Assembly: GCA_019090565.1 (NCBI GenBank)
Contig: JAHRVS010000033.1
Coordinates: 1-15,928, forward strand
Length of the DNA stretch: 15,928 nt
Origin: Gammaproteobacteria bacterium
Lineage (GTDB): Bacteria > Pseudomonadota > Gammaproteobacteria > Pseudomonadales > UBA3067
Direction: 5' to 3'
Made by a program: the position numbers and the translations under genes. Every line of letters starts with the position of its first letter. Positions within the stretch are counted from its first letter, which is position 1. Shown in pieces: positions 6,657 through 14,409 of the stretch. The notes beneath the pieces are model-generated. The model saw only the letters and a list, made by a program, of their open reading frames with translations, did not search any database and had not been told where the DNA came from.

Positions 6657-8053
6657 GCTAGGTGCCTTTGTGTTCCCAGTGGTGTTCTCAATGGTGTTCG
6701 GAGTTGGTGTTCAGAGTTGGTTTCCAGCGTTTGAGCTAGTTGTGGAATTCCAAAATCTTGGAACGCGATGCGTTCTTCGATGGGGTAATGTTCCACGCCC
6801 GTAATTTCTTTGATAATATTTGAGTTTCGATAGCAAGCCATTCCCAAGTCTGGGGTCACAAATCCATGGCTATTCAGTTCGGCATTTTGTACAAAAATCT
6901 CATTGTTGAAATTATCGATGCTGTAATTTCTTTGCACATCAAACTGTTTGCTTTTGGTGTATCTTATTCTCTTTCTAATGGGCCTTAGAAAACTGGGTTC
7001 ACGGTATTGAAAACCCGTGCTCATAATTAGCCCTTGGGTGCGAATTGTAAACGACTCGTTTTTCTCTGCGTGATAAAAATCCAGCGTTAGTCGCTGCCGT
7101 TCAGGTAAGACATTTTCCAATCGGCAGTTTGAAAAGATATTCACCTTTAGCTGTTCATTACTGGTGTCCATGATTAGACGTTTGGCGTAGAGTAAGTCAT
7201 AGATGGCATTAATGAGAGTGCTATCTATTCCTTTGTATAGGTTTTTTTGCTGGTGTATTAGCGTTAATCGCTTGTGCTCGGGTAATGCATGAAAATAATC
7301 GACATATTCCGGTGATGTCATTTCCAGTGTAAGCTTACTGTACTCCAGGGGGTAAAATCGTGGCGAGCTGGTAGACCAATTTAGCGTGTAAGGCTCCTTG
7401 TCAACATCTTGCAGTAAATCGTAAAATATTTCTGCCGCACTTTGGCCGCTCCCCACAATCGTAATGCTATCCATTTTTTTGAGGTCAGCTTTATTTGGCA
7501 AGTAATCAGTAGCATGGAAGGCTTGATCGGCCTTGGCTATAACTTGTTTGCAGCATGAGGGGTAATTGGGCTGCGGCCCTGTTCCGAGGACGAGTTTTTT
7601 TGTGAGGTATGAGATTCTGGTATTTTTATGGGTATCGGTAATAAATACTTCATAGCATTCACGCGTCGACTGATATTTAATTGTGTCCACTCGATGATTC
7701 CATAGAATGCTTGGTATTTGTTTGGCGGCCCACTGGCAATAACGGTTGTATTCTTCTCTGAGTAGAAAAAAATCTTCTCGTATGTAAAATGAATATATAC
7801 GGCCTTGTTTTTTTATATAGTTTAGAAAACTTAAAGGGTGGGTTGGGTCAGCCAAGGTCACTAGGTCAGACAAAAAAGGGGTTTGTAGGTGCACGCCCTC
7901 AATCATTAGGCCAGGATGCCAATTGAATTCACCTTGCTGTTCGAGGAAAAGGCCGTTGACATCACTCAATGTCGAGGTTAAAGCAGCTAGCCCTAAATTA
8001 AATGGGCCGACACCTACAGCGATAAAGTCGTAAATACCTTCGTTGTTTGTCAA
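6653..8053 (-). CDS. dfoA: Cadaverine/lysine N6-monooxygenase (DfoA/DesB type)
   Basis: A 466-residue flavin-dependent N-hydroxylase of the IucD/SidA family. It should use FAD, NADPH and O2 to hydroxylate the amine of cadaverine, the first step towards the hydroxamate. The FAD loop is GVGPFN (14-19), the NADPH loop is GSGQSAAE (201-208), the STGFQY motif is at 345-350, and the conserved C-terminal NSHGFVTPDLGMACYRN follows at about 394-410. The start is TTG (8051-8053): it places the YDFIAVGVGPFN strand at the usual distance from the N-terminus, and no upstream in-frame ATG was seen nearby. The ribosome site is weak (GGA about 11 bases away). The stop overlaps the exporter start in ATGA. The last 25 residues are a repeat-derived tail (see the repeat at 6668-6718). 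Lysine itself is an alternative substrate. Confidence 0.9.
   Translation of the reverse strand: MTNNEGIYDFIAVGVGPFNLGLAALTSTLSDVNGLFLEQQGEFNWHPGLMIEGVHLQTPFLSDLVTLADPTHPLSFLNYIKKQGRIYSFYIREDFFLLREEYNRYCQWAAKQIPSILWNHRVDTIKYQSTRECYEVFITDTHKNTRISYLTKKLVLGTGPQPNYPSCCKQVIAKADQAFHATDYLPNKADLKKMDSITIVGSGQSAAEIFYDLLQDVDKEPYTLNWSTSSPRFYPLEYSKLTLEMTSPEYVDYFHALPEHKRLTLIHQQKNLYKGIDSTLINAIYDLLYAKRLIMDTSNEQLKVNIFSNCRLENVLPERQRLTLDFYHAEKNESFTIRTQGLIMSTGFQYREPSFLRPIRKRIRYTKSKQFDVQRNYSIDNFNNEIFVQNAELNSHGFVTPDLGMACYRNSNIIKEITGVEHYPIEERIAFQDFGIPQLAQTLETNSEHQLRTPLRTPLGTQRHLA
6668..6718. repeat. Short imperfect tandem repeat in the dfoA 3' end
   Basis: On the plus strand the core TGGTGTTC recurs at 6680, 6692 and 6705, with a shorter copy (GTGTTC) at 6670. 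The periods are therefore 12, 12 and 13 bases. In the dfoA frame this encodes the RTPLRTPLGTQ tail. Because one period is not a multiple of three, gain or loss of a unit could shift the frame near the ATGA junction with the exporter gene. Confidence 0.6.
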
Positions 8054-8083
8054 AATAAATTCAATCCGATTTGTTATGGTTAA

Positions 8084-9685
8084 TTAGGTGTTATTGAAGC
8101 TTGAAAGAAATGTATTAGGTGATTCGGTTTGTGATAATTTCTCAAATCGTTTTGACAGACACGCGCCATGGGCTTTTATGTTGGCAAGCACCTCGTCTAC
8201 ATCACTCAGCTTTGTTGCAGGGTTAAGGAATGTGAATTTAAGCCAGTTATCGCCGTTTACGGTAGTCGATGCAATAAGGGCTTCTGCATTCCTTGATAAA
8301 AGTTGACGTATTTTTTTATTGATTTGATTAATTTGGGACGCTGTGTGGTGTTGGCCATTGGTGTTTTTAGATTTGTAGCGAAATAGTAGGGTGCTTAACT
8401 GTGGAGGGTGAATAAACTCAAGGTGAGTGTCTTTGTGGTGTGCAAGATAAACACTCTGAGCAAGGTCGATGACTGAATCAAAGGCCTCGCCCAGTGTTTT
8501 TGGTCCAACGGTACGTAATGTCAACCAAAGTTTTAGTGCATCAAATCGACGCGTAGTTTGCAGACTTTTACAGACCAAGTTTGGTGTTCCAGCGAGTTTT
8601 TCACTTAAGGGGTTTAGGTAGTCGGCATGGTAAGTGAGGCAGTGCAGGTGGTTGCTGTTTTTTGTAAAAAATGCGCTGCAAGCAACCGGTTGAAAAAAAG
8701 ATTTGTGGTAATCCACCGTGACCGAATCGGCCAGAGCCAGGCCCTGCAGATAATGTCTATACTTGTTCGATAGCAATAAACCGCAGCCATAGGCCGAATC
8801 TGCATGTAGCCACATATTTTCAGCTTCGCAGAGGGGGGCAATGCTGGCGATGGGGTCGATGCTACCGAAATCTGTGGTTCCCATGGTGGCTACGACTGCC
8901 AAGGGTATTCCCCCTTCTTTTTTGCATCGATTAATGGCTTCTTTCAACGCGTGAATATCCATGCGGAAATGCTGATCAACGGGCACCGAAATCACTGAAT
9001 TGAAACCCAATCCCAACAGAGATGCTGATTTTTGCACACTAAAGTGGCTGGCCTGGGACGTGAAAATCCTAAATCTATGCGCTTCTTTGGGTAAACCCAG
9101 TTGTTGAACGCTGTGACCATTGAGTTGCTCAAGGCAGTAATTATCGCGCGCTAACAAAAGTGCCATGAGATTAGATTGGGTGCCGCCGCTGGTAAAGACG
9201 CCATCCCCTTTGGATGTCTCGTACCCGATACGTGACAGGGTCCAGTCAACCAGGGATTGTTCGATGAGCGTCCCGCCAGCACTTTGGTCCCAAGTATCCA
9301 CCGATGTATTCACAGCGGCTTGAATGAGTTCCGCTAATATGGATACATTGGTAACAGGGGTGTTGAGGTGCGCCATATATTTAGGGTGATGGAAATACAC
9401 GGCATCATTGAGATATAAGCTTTCTAACTCGGCCAAGGCATGATCGAGGGAGTCTTGTGGTGTATCTAAATCAAGCCCAGCAAACTGTTTGCTCAGTTCT
9501 TCGGGAAATATTCCGCTAAAGGGAGCTTTTGCCTGGCTAATTTTCTTATTAATGAGCGCCGTGCCTTTTTTAATGGCGCTGGTGAAACTGCCAAGGCTAT
9601 GTTGGTTGAAAATATTCGCTCGACGGCTGATGTCGTTTTCGCAACCAGGAATTAAGGTCAGGTTTTTTGGGGGGGTTAACAGCAT
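8084..9685 (-). CDS. dfoJ: PLP-dependent lysine decarboxylase (DfoJ/DesA type)
   Basis: A 533-residue group II pyridoxal-phosphate decarboxylase of the aspartate-aminotransferase fold (Pyridoxal_deC family). FTSGGTQSN (164-172) binds the cofactor phosphate, SHFS (213-216) supplies the ring-stacking His214, HADSAYG (294-300) holds the cofactor-nitrogen Asp296, and DYHKSFFQP puts the Schiff-base lysine at 328. The sequence around that lysine is typical of the DesA/DfoJ siderophore branch. Context with a DfoA-like hydroxylase and DfoC points to L-lysine to cadaverine. Ornithine or 2,4-diaminobutyrate are alternatives, since related enzymes use them. AGGA lies 10 bases before the ATG. It is the first biosynthetic gene, 79 bases after the receptor gene and 30 bases before dfoA. 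Confidence 0.9.
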   Translation of the reverse strand: MLLTPPKNLTLIPGCENDISRRANIFNQHSLGSFTSAIKKGTALINKKISQAKAPFSGIFPEELSKQFAGLDLDTPQDSLDHALAELESLYLNDAVYFHHPKYMAHLNTPVTNVSILAELIQAAVNTSVDTWDQSAGGTLIEQSLVDWTLSRIGYETSKGDGVFTSGGTQSNLMALLLARDNYCLEQLNGHSVQQLGLPKEAHRFRIFTSQASHFSVQKSASLLGLGFNSVISVPVDQHFRMDIHALKEAINRCKKEGGIPLAVVATMGTTDFGSIDPIASIAPLCEAENMWLHADSAYGCGLLLSNKYRHYLQGLALADSVTVDYHKSFFQPVACSAFFTKNSNHLHCLTYHADYLNPLSEKLAGTPNLVCKSLQTTRRFDALKLWLTLRTVGPKTLGEAFDSVIDLAQSVYLAHHKDTHLEFIHPPQLSTLLFRYKSKNTNGQHHTASQINQINKKIRQLLSRNAEALIASTTVNGDNWLKFTFLNPATKLSDVDEVLANIKAHGACLSKRFEKLSQTESPNTFLSSFNNT

Positions 9686-9711
9686 GGTGGTTTGATCCTG
9701 CTCATTACGGG

Positions 9712-9730
9712 GAAAATGATCGTTATTGGT
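9712..9730. promoter_or_regulatory. Possible weak Fur box upstream of dfoJ
   Basis: GAAAATGATCGTTATTGGT matches the 19-base Fur consensus at 12 positions, in the 79-base gap between the receptor and decarboxylase genes. If real, it would give the biosynthetic genes a second iron-regulated promoter. The match is weak enough to arise by chance. Confidence 0.3.
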
Positions 9731-9764
9731 AGGTGGGCCTTACGGAGAGGTTGTTTTTACCCGG

Positions 9765-11918
9765 TCAAAAGGGGTAATTTAGACCCAGCTCGATGCTGCG
9801 CTGTGAACCAAACCAGCAGTTATTGTTGTCGTAGCAGGTGTAATAGCGCTTGTTTGTAATGTTGGTGGCTGTTAGCCGCACATTGGCACTCCCCATCTCC
9901 CGAGACACGGCGAGATCAAACAGCGTATAAGCGGGAACTGTGTCCGTATTCAAGGCATTCATTTGGGTTTTTCCAATATAACGCACCCCTACACCCAAGC
10001 TGGCTTCGGCTAATAGACCGTCGAAAGGGTCGTACTGCAGCCAAGTATTTGCTGTGTTGCGGGCAATCCATATTGGGGTTTTTCCTTGCAAGCCATAATT
10101 ATCCTTGGTGACTTCTACGTCGATCCAAGTGTAATTGAAGGTCCCCATTAATTCGTCACTGATCACAAACATCGTCTCCAGCTCTATGCCGCGTGACTGG
10201 GTCTCTCCTGCTTGAATCTGATCAGTCGGGCCGCCGCTGGGGTCACGGGTGAGGGCATTTCTCTTGGTGATTTCGAATGCTGCAACGGTGAGTTGTTTGC
10301 GCTGGTCGTTTGAGACGAATTTCGTTCCGACTTCCCATTGGTCAGCCCAGGCCGGGTCGAAGGTTTTACCATTACGGTCACTACCACCTATGGGCTCGAA
10401 GCTTTGGGCATAGCTTAGATAAGGCGCCCACCTATTGTTAACCTCATACAGCACTCCCGCTCTACCAGAGAATTCTTCCTGATCAATGGCGTTCGAGGCT
10501 GAGACTCCGTATTTTCTTCCTGATTCTTTGTAGTTATACCGATCATATCGACCGCCGAAGATCATTACCCAGTTGTTGATGCGCAGCTGGTCCTGAAAAT
10601 ACAGCCCAGTTTGTTTTGACTTTAGAGTGAAGTCAGAACTGTAGCCTGAGGCAGCAAATGCATCGGGAAGGGCTTCAGGGTTAACCAGGTTATTGTTAGG
10701 CATATATAAATTGATAGGTACAGTAACACCGTCTTCATAGCGAATTTGTGATTCCAGTTGCTGGGTATCTACGCCAAAAAGCAGGTGGTGCTCAATTTGA
10801 CCGGTGAAAACCTGGCCGGCAAGCTGGTTGTCCACCGTCCAGGCAGTGGATGTTTCATCTGTGAGGTAGGCCCGACGCACGAGTATTTGATCAGCATTGG
10901 GCAATAAGGGGTAATAGCCGCCCAAGAATCCGGCACTGTAGGTATTTTCTTGATAGACATTGGCATCCATGTAGCGAGCTTGGTGAAGGAGGATCCAGCC
11001 GTTATTGAAATTGTGATTTACTTTGTAGCCTGGCAGCGCAACTCGGCGCTCATAGGTATTCCAGTTGGCATCGCCAGCGTAAAAATCAGGTTCAAGCTGA
11101 CCGTAAGGGGTGGTTAGCACGCTGCCTGCAGCAGGGACGGAGTTGTAAATGCCTGCAGAGGGGTCATTTTGAAAGTAGAGATTGAAATTTATCAAGGTGT
11201 TATTACTGAGAGGCCAGTCGATGGAAGGCGCAAAAACCTGGCGCTCCTCCTCTGAAGTAAGTGCCTGCCCGTCGCGTTTTCGAACTAACGTCACCAGGCT
11301 ATAGGACAAATCACTCGATAAAATCATCCCGCGGGATTCAGTGCTCATCTCAGTCAGTGTACTACTACCAATGGCCAGGTTGAGTTGGTGATAAGTGTGT
11401 CGCGAGGGTTGCTTGGAGATTAGGTTTACAAAACCGCCTGGAGGCATGCTGCCATAAAGCGATGATGTGGGGCCTTTAAAAATTTCCACTTGCTCCACGG
11501 CAAGGGCATCTACCTGAGGTTGTAAGTTCCAGCCATTAAATAGTAGCGGCATCCCATCATAAGTATTCTGATAATTTGAAAATCCACGGATAGTAAATTG
11601 ATCAAGGCGCGATACCGCGCCGCCACGTAGCTCAGTGGTCACGCCGGGTACATAACGTAGCGCTTCATTGACTGAGTCGACATCTCGCATCTGTAACATT
11701 TCGTTGTCAATGACCGAGATACTTTGAGGTGTTTCTTCTGGCGCCAGGGCTGATTTTGTTGCTGTATTGCGATAGGTCTCAGTAATGACCAATTCGGGCA
11801 AAATAGCCGGGTCGGTATTACTGTGTGCAATGTCCGCAGCGCAGGTTATTGATGCCGAAAGTCCAAGATAGAAATAAAGGTGAAGAGGGAGTGGGTGTCT
11901 GATTATTCTGTGTCGCAT
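9765..11918 (-). CDS. TonB-dependent ferric hydroxamate receptor (FoxA/FhuE type)
   Basis: A 717-residue outer-membrane receptor that should import the ferric siderophore with TonB energy. Residues 1-28 from the chosen start (MRHRIIRHPLPLHLYFYLGL and on to SITCAA) look like a signal peptide. A TonB-box-like LPELVITETY follows, then a plug domain with IRGF and the GPTSSLYGSMPPGGFVN strand, then a long beta-barrel ending in phenylalanine (LGLNYPF). The paired cysteines in YYTCYDNNNCWFG near the end are typical of FhuE/FoxA-like receptors. The N-terminus is too short for a signalling (STN) domain, so sigma-factor signalling is unlikely. An in-frame ATG at 11969 would add 17 residues ahead of the signal peptide and overlap the Fur box, so 11918 is preferred. 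The ligand, probably the siderophore made here, is inferred. Confidence 0.88.
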   Translation of the reverse strand: MRHRIIRHPLPLHLYFYLGLSASITCAADIAHSNTDPAILPELVITETYRNTATKSALAPEETPQSISVIDNEMLQMRDVDSVNEALRYVPGVTTELRGGAVSRLDQFTIRGFSNYQNTYDGMPLLFNGWNLQPQVDALAVEQVEIFKGPTSSLYGSMPPGGFVNLISKQPSRHTYHQLNLAIGSSTLTEMSTESRGMILSSDLSYSLVTLVRKRDGQALTSEEERQVFAPSIDWPLSNNTLINFNLYFQNDPSAGIYNSVPAAGSVLTTPYGQLEPDFYAGDANWNTYERRVALPGYKVNHNFNNGWILLHQARYMDANVYQENTYSAGFLGGYYPLLPNADQILVRRAYLTDETSTAWTVDNQLAGQVFTGQIEHHLLFGVDTQQLESQIRYEDGVTVPINLYMPNNNLVNPEALPDAFAASGYSSDFTLKSKQTGLYFQDQLRINNWVMIFGGRYDRYNYKESGRKYGVSASNAIDQEEFSGRAGVLYEVNNRWAPYLSYAQSFEPIGGSDRNGKTFDPAWADQWEVGTKFVSNDQRKQLTVAAFEITKRNALTRDPSGGPTDQIQAGETQSRGIELETMFVISDELMGTFNYTWIDVEVTKDNYGLQGKTPIWIARNTANTWLQYDPFDGLLAEASLGVGVRYIGKTQMNALNTDTVPAYTLFDLAVSREMGSANVRLTATNITNKRYYTCYDNNNCWFGSQRSIELGLNYPF

Positions 11919-11948
11919 GTATGTCCAGCCGCTAAAGGCAATATAAGT

Positions 11949-11967
11949 AGTAATACGAATCATTATC
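11949..11967. promoter_or_regulatory. Fur box of the siderophore receptor/biosynthesis operon
   Basis: AGTAATACGAATCATTATC matches the classical 19-base Fur consensus (GATAATGATAATCATTATC) at 14 positions, including an unbroken run of ten (AATCATTATC). It lies 30 bases upstream of the preferred receptor ATG at 11918, where bound Fur would block the promoter. This predicts expression when iron is scarce. Confidence 0.75.
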
Positions 11968-12230
11968 ATCTAGAATTAACGGAAGGCGCAAGGGGTTTCC
12001 TCTAATAATTCGTTAGATCATCATAATTAATTGTTTTTATTTAAAAAGTTTATGAATTTATAACGCAGTTGAAATAGGGTGGAAATTTGTTTTGCCTGAT
12101 TTTGGTTCTCCTTGCTTGTGTACACCCCCCTGACTGAACTGCCACTAACTAAAGGCTGAATGAGGAAATAAGAGGGCGGGTGTTTGGATGCGGGCAATAA
12201 AGCAAGAGAGATAAAGTAAATTTATATAGC

Positions 12231-12234
12231 AGGA
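12231..12234 (+). promoter_or_regulatory. Ribosome binding site supporting a TTG start
   Basis: AGGA lies 7 bases before TTG 12242-12244. The nearby ATG at 12234 is in another frame and stops after three codons. The site therefore supports the TTG as the start of the small membrane protein. Confidence 0.55.
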
Positions 12235-12241
12235 TGACTCA

Positions 12242-12772
12242 TTGATATCTATCGCACTTATCCTACAGCTACTGGGGTTAACGTTGATCCACCGTTCATG
12301 GAAACAAGCACATCGAAGCCGGTTGATTAATTTAATTGCTGGGTGCCTATTGATTACGGCCCTATGGTTCTGGCAGCAAGCTGTGGGCTGGGAATACGGT
12401 ATTAGTGCTTGGTTTTTAGTCGTTCCATTTGTTGCCTGGGGTTTTGTGATAGCGGGACGAGAGAGCCGCAAGAAAACTGCTGGGAACCACCGTTCCAACA
12501 AACCCCAATTACGAGTGGGGGAAAGCGGGGGCGGGTTGATTGCTCATAACGGTGGGGCGACCTTTGTATTTACAGGGTTACTCGCCGGTCCGTTTGCATT
12601 TATGGCGAGTTTTGCGAGCGCAAGCTTATTGGTATTAATTCTAGATAAGTGCATCGGCCTATCTGAGGCCAACCAGCTCGTGCTAAATCTAGCGACACTG
12701 TTATTGTTATGGGCCATTAGTATTTTTTTGGTTTTTGCGAACTTCCTTAGAGCTGCGTGCTTACAGTCATGA
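12242..12772 (+). CDS. Small membrane protein paired with a PepSY reductase
   Basis: A 176-residue protein with two hydrophobic halves split by a polar loop at about residues 72-100 (GRESRKKTAGNHRSNK). The first half has two or three membrane segments, with a WEYGISAWF turn that resembles the small DUF3325-type proteins. The second half (about 100-176) has two segments ending in a polar tail and resembles DUF3649-type proteins. Such small proteins commonly sit beside PepSY-TM proteins in siderophore loci, usually as separate genes, so this may be a fused version. The assignment is tentative, made by eye. It starts at TTG with AGGA 7 bases upstream, and its stop overlaps the next gene in ATGA (12769-12772). 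The likely role is an accessory subunit of an inner-membrane ferric-siderophore reductase. Confidence 0.7.
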   Translation: MISIALILQLLGLTLIHRSWKQAHRSRLINLIAGCLLITALWFWQQAVGWEYGISAWFLVVPFVAWGFVIAGRESRKKTAGNHRSNKPQLRVGESGGGLIAHNGGATFVFTGLLAGPFAFMASFASASLLVLILDKCIGLSEANQLVLNLATLLLLWAISIFLVFANFLRAACLQS

Positions 12773-14229
12773 TGTTACGATTATTTTCTACTCAAAGTAT
12801 TAAAAAAGCCCATTATGCACATAAAGCTTTGGGCGTATGTACGGCAGCTTTGCTTTATCTAACCTGCTTAACGGGTACGTTATCGGTATTTTTTGAGGAG
12901 TTCGAGCGTTGGGAGCAACCGTACATTAACGAAAGCCTTTTCTACTCTCCAGATCAAATCCACCAGGCCATCAGGAATTTCCATAAAAAAGTAAGGCAGC
13001 CCCCAAAAACGATTTGGCTTGTCCTTCCAACTCCGAGTATGCCAAGGATGCATGTTTCAGACGGAGAACATGAGTGGTTTGTGAATGGTGACGGAAGCCT
13101 CTCTGAATCGCCGGCAATGGCGTGGACGGCGATGCTGACCAAGCTCCATATGCAACTTCATTTGCCGGAAAATGTGGGCTTTATTTTGGTTGGGGTGCTG
13201 GGTGTATTACTTTGTAGTCTAATAATATCGGGGTTTTTCGCTCACCCCAATATCATTAAAAATGCATTCCATTGGCGCTTGGGTCGCCCGGTCTTAACCC
13301 AAGTAGACATTCATAACCGTTTGAGCATTTGGGCGCTGCCATTCTATTTAATGAGTGCGTTGAGCGGTGCATTTATCGGATTGATTGGGTTATTTAGTGT
13401 GGTATCCGGGTTTGCATTTTATGGGAATGATAACGATGCATTGCTAGCAAAAATTTTTGGGGATGACCCAGTGGTAAGGGAATCTAGCCATAATTTGGAT
13501 TTTGAAAAAGCCTTAAACGAATTAAAAAATCTAGCGTCAGAGGCGAAGCCCATTTATCTAGCGATTCATCAGATTGATACTGATCAGCAATATTTTGAAA
13601 TCGCCGCGACATTGCCGCAGCGTCTAATTTATTCCGAAATTTATCGCTTTCAAGCCGATGGCGTATTTATTGACAAGCAAGGGTTCTCCGATGGCGAAGG
13701 GGGGAGACAAGTGGCTTACTCACTGTACCGTTTGCATTTTGGCCACTACGGCGGGTTTGTGGTAAAAGTGGCTTATGGTTTACTGGGCTTAGCATTAACC
13801 TGGACCTGTGCTAGCGGTATCAATATTTGGCTAGCCAGGCGAAAAGTTGTTGGTCCTATCAATGACCTCTGGGTGGCTGTTGTGTGGGGCCTGCCTTTGG
13901 CGCTAAGTGCTTCTGCTCTGTTGTCGATTTTTGGCTTGACCCCGTTAGGTTTTTTTTGTGTAACAGAGTTCTTGGTGGTGATATTTTCGTTAGGGTTAAA
14001 AAATCCTCATAATAGTGCATGGTTCATCAAGGCCGCGCTGGTAATTGTCTTGGGGCTCATTGTAGTAAGCCAGTTTTTTTTAGTTGGATTGAACACATCG
14101 GTCACGGCTTATTATGGTGTGAGCGCAGTAATTTTAGTGAGTGCACTGCTCATGGGTGCGAGCGTGTTTCGACAGCGCTACGGGGTTTTCAATTCAGCCG
14201 AAGCCAAAAAAAGACTGCCTAACTGCTAG
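12769..14229 (+). CDS. PepSY-type membrane protein, probable ferric-siderophore reductase
   Basis: An inner-membrane protein of 486 residues from this start. It has an N-terminal membrane segment after AHYAHKALG, a periplasmic PepSY-like region, several more membrane segments, and a C-terminal bundle of four or so. Conserved histidines characteristic of the PepSY_TM family sit at membrane edges: H..HKALG near the start, LHMQLHLP, DIHNRLSIWALPF and LHFGHYGG. They may hold haem. Relatives include FoxB and FpvG, which take part in reducing siderophore iron in the periplasm. Start choice: ATG 12769 makes an ATGA overlap with the upstream stop; a GTG at 12757 would add four residues and has AGAG just before it. 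Divergent placement from a receptor gene and the lack of an ABC importer nearby fit iron release by reduction. Confidence 0.82.
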   Translation: MMLRLFSTQSIKKAHYAHKALGVCTAALLYLTCLTGTLSVFFEEFERWEQPYINESLFYSPDQIHQAIRNFHKKVRQPPKTIWLVLPTPSMPRMHVSDGEHEWFVNGDGSLSESPAMAWTAMLTKLHMQLHLPENVGFILVGVLGVLLCSLIISGFFAHPNIIKNAFHWRLGRPVLTQVDIHNRLSIWALPFYLMSALSGAFIGLIGLFSVVSGFAFYGNDNDALLAKIFGDDPVVRESSHNLDFEKALNELKNLASEAKPIYLAIHQIDTDQQYFEIAATLPQRLIYSEIYRFQADGVFIDKQGFSDGEGGRQVAYSLYRLHFGHYGGFVVKVAYGLLGLALTWTCASGINIWLARRKVVGPINDLWVAVVWGLPLALSASALLSIFGLTPLGFFCVTEFLVVIFSLGLKNPHNSAWFIKAALVIVLGLIVVSQFFLVGLNTSVTAYYGVSAVILVSALLMGASVFRQRYGVFNSAEAKKRLPNC

Positions 14230-14409
14230 CGCCGCACCTTTAGCCCACATTCAATGCAGCTCTCAAATATACTTTTTACGAGGTGCTGGCATCATAGCTT
14301 AAGGTCGAGAAATTGGTATGCAGTGTGTCGTATACAGCCTATGCGATGGGGCTTCCTTGCGCTTAAATAAGAATCGCCACTCTTAGAGTTGCCCTGAAAT
14401 CAGCATTCC

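Larger units (their letters stand above)
11919..12241. promoter_or_regulatory. Divergent promoter region between receptor and reductase operons
   Basis: These 323 bases separate the minus-strand siderophore operon from the plus-strand PepSY operon. They hold the Fur box at 11949-11967, a possible minus-strand -10 (TATATT) between that box and the receptor start, and an AT-rich stretch at about 12000-12062. Two weaker Fur-like matches (12016-12034 and 12210-12228, each 12 of 19) are not convincing alone. No plus-strand promoter with good -35/-10 spacing was found, and no small gene or intrinsic terminator is visible. Confidence 0.6.

Noticed and set aside
12016..12034. Additional Fur box in the AT-rich part of the divergent region
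   Set aside because: Only 12 of 19 positions match, in very AT-rich sequence, which is expected by chance; there is no clear promoter beside it.
12145..12501. A 118-codon minus-strand frame near the divergent promoter
   Set aside because: It is mostly antisense to the small membrane protein, its composition is unlike a real protein, and the opposite frame has a ribosome site and an ATGA-linked partner.
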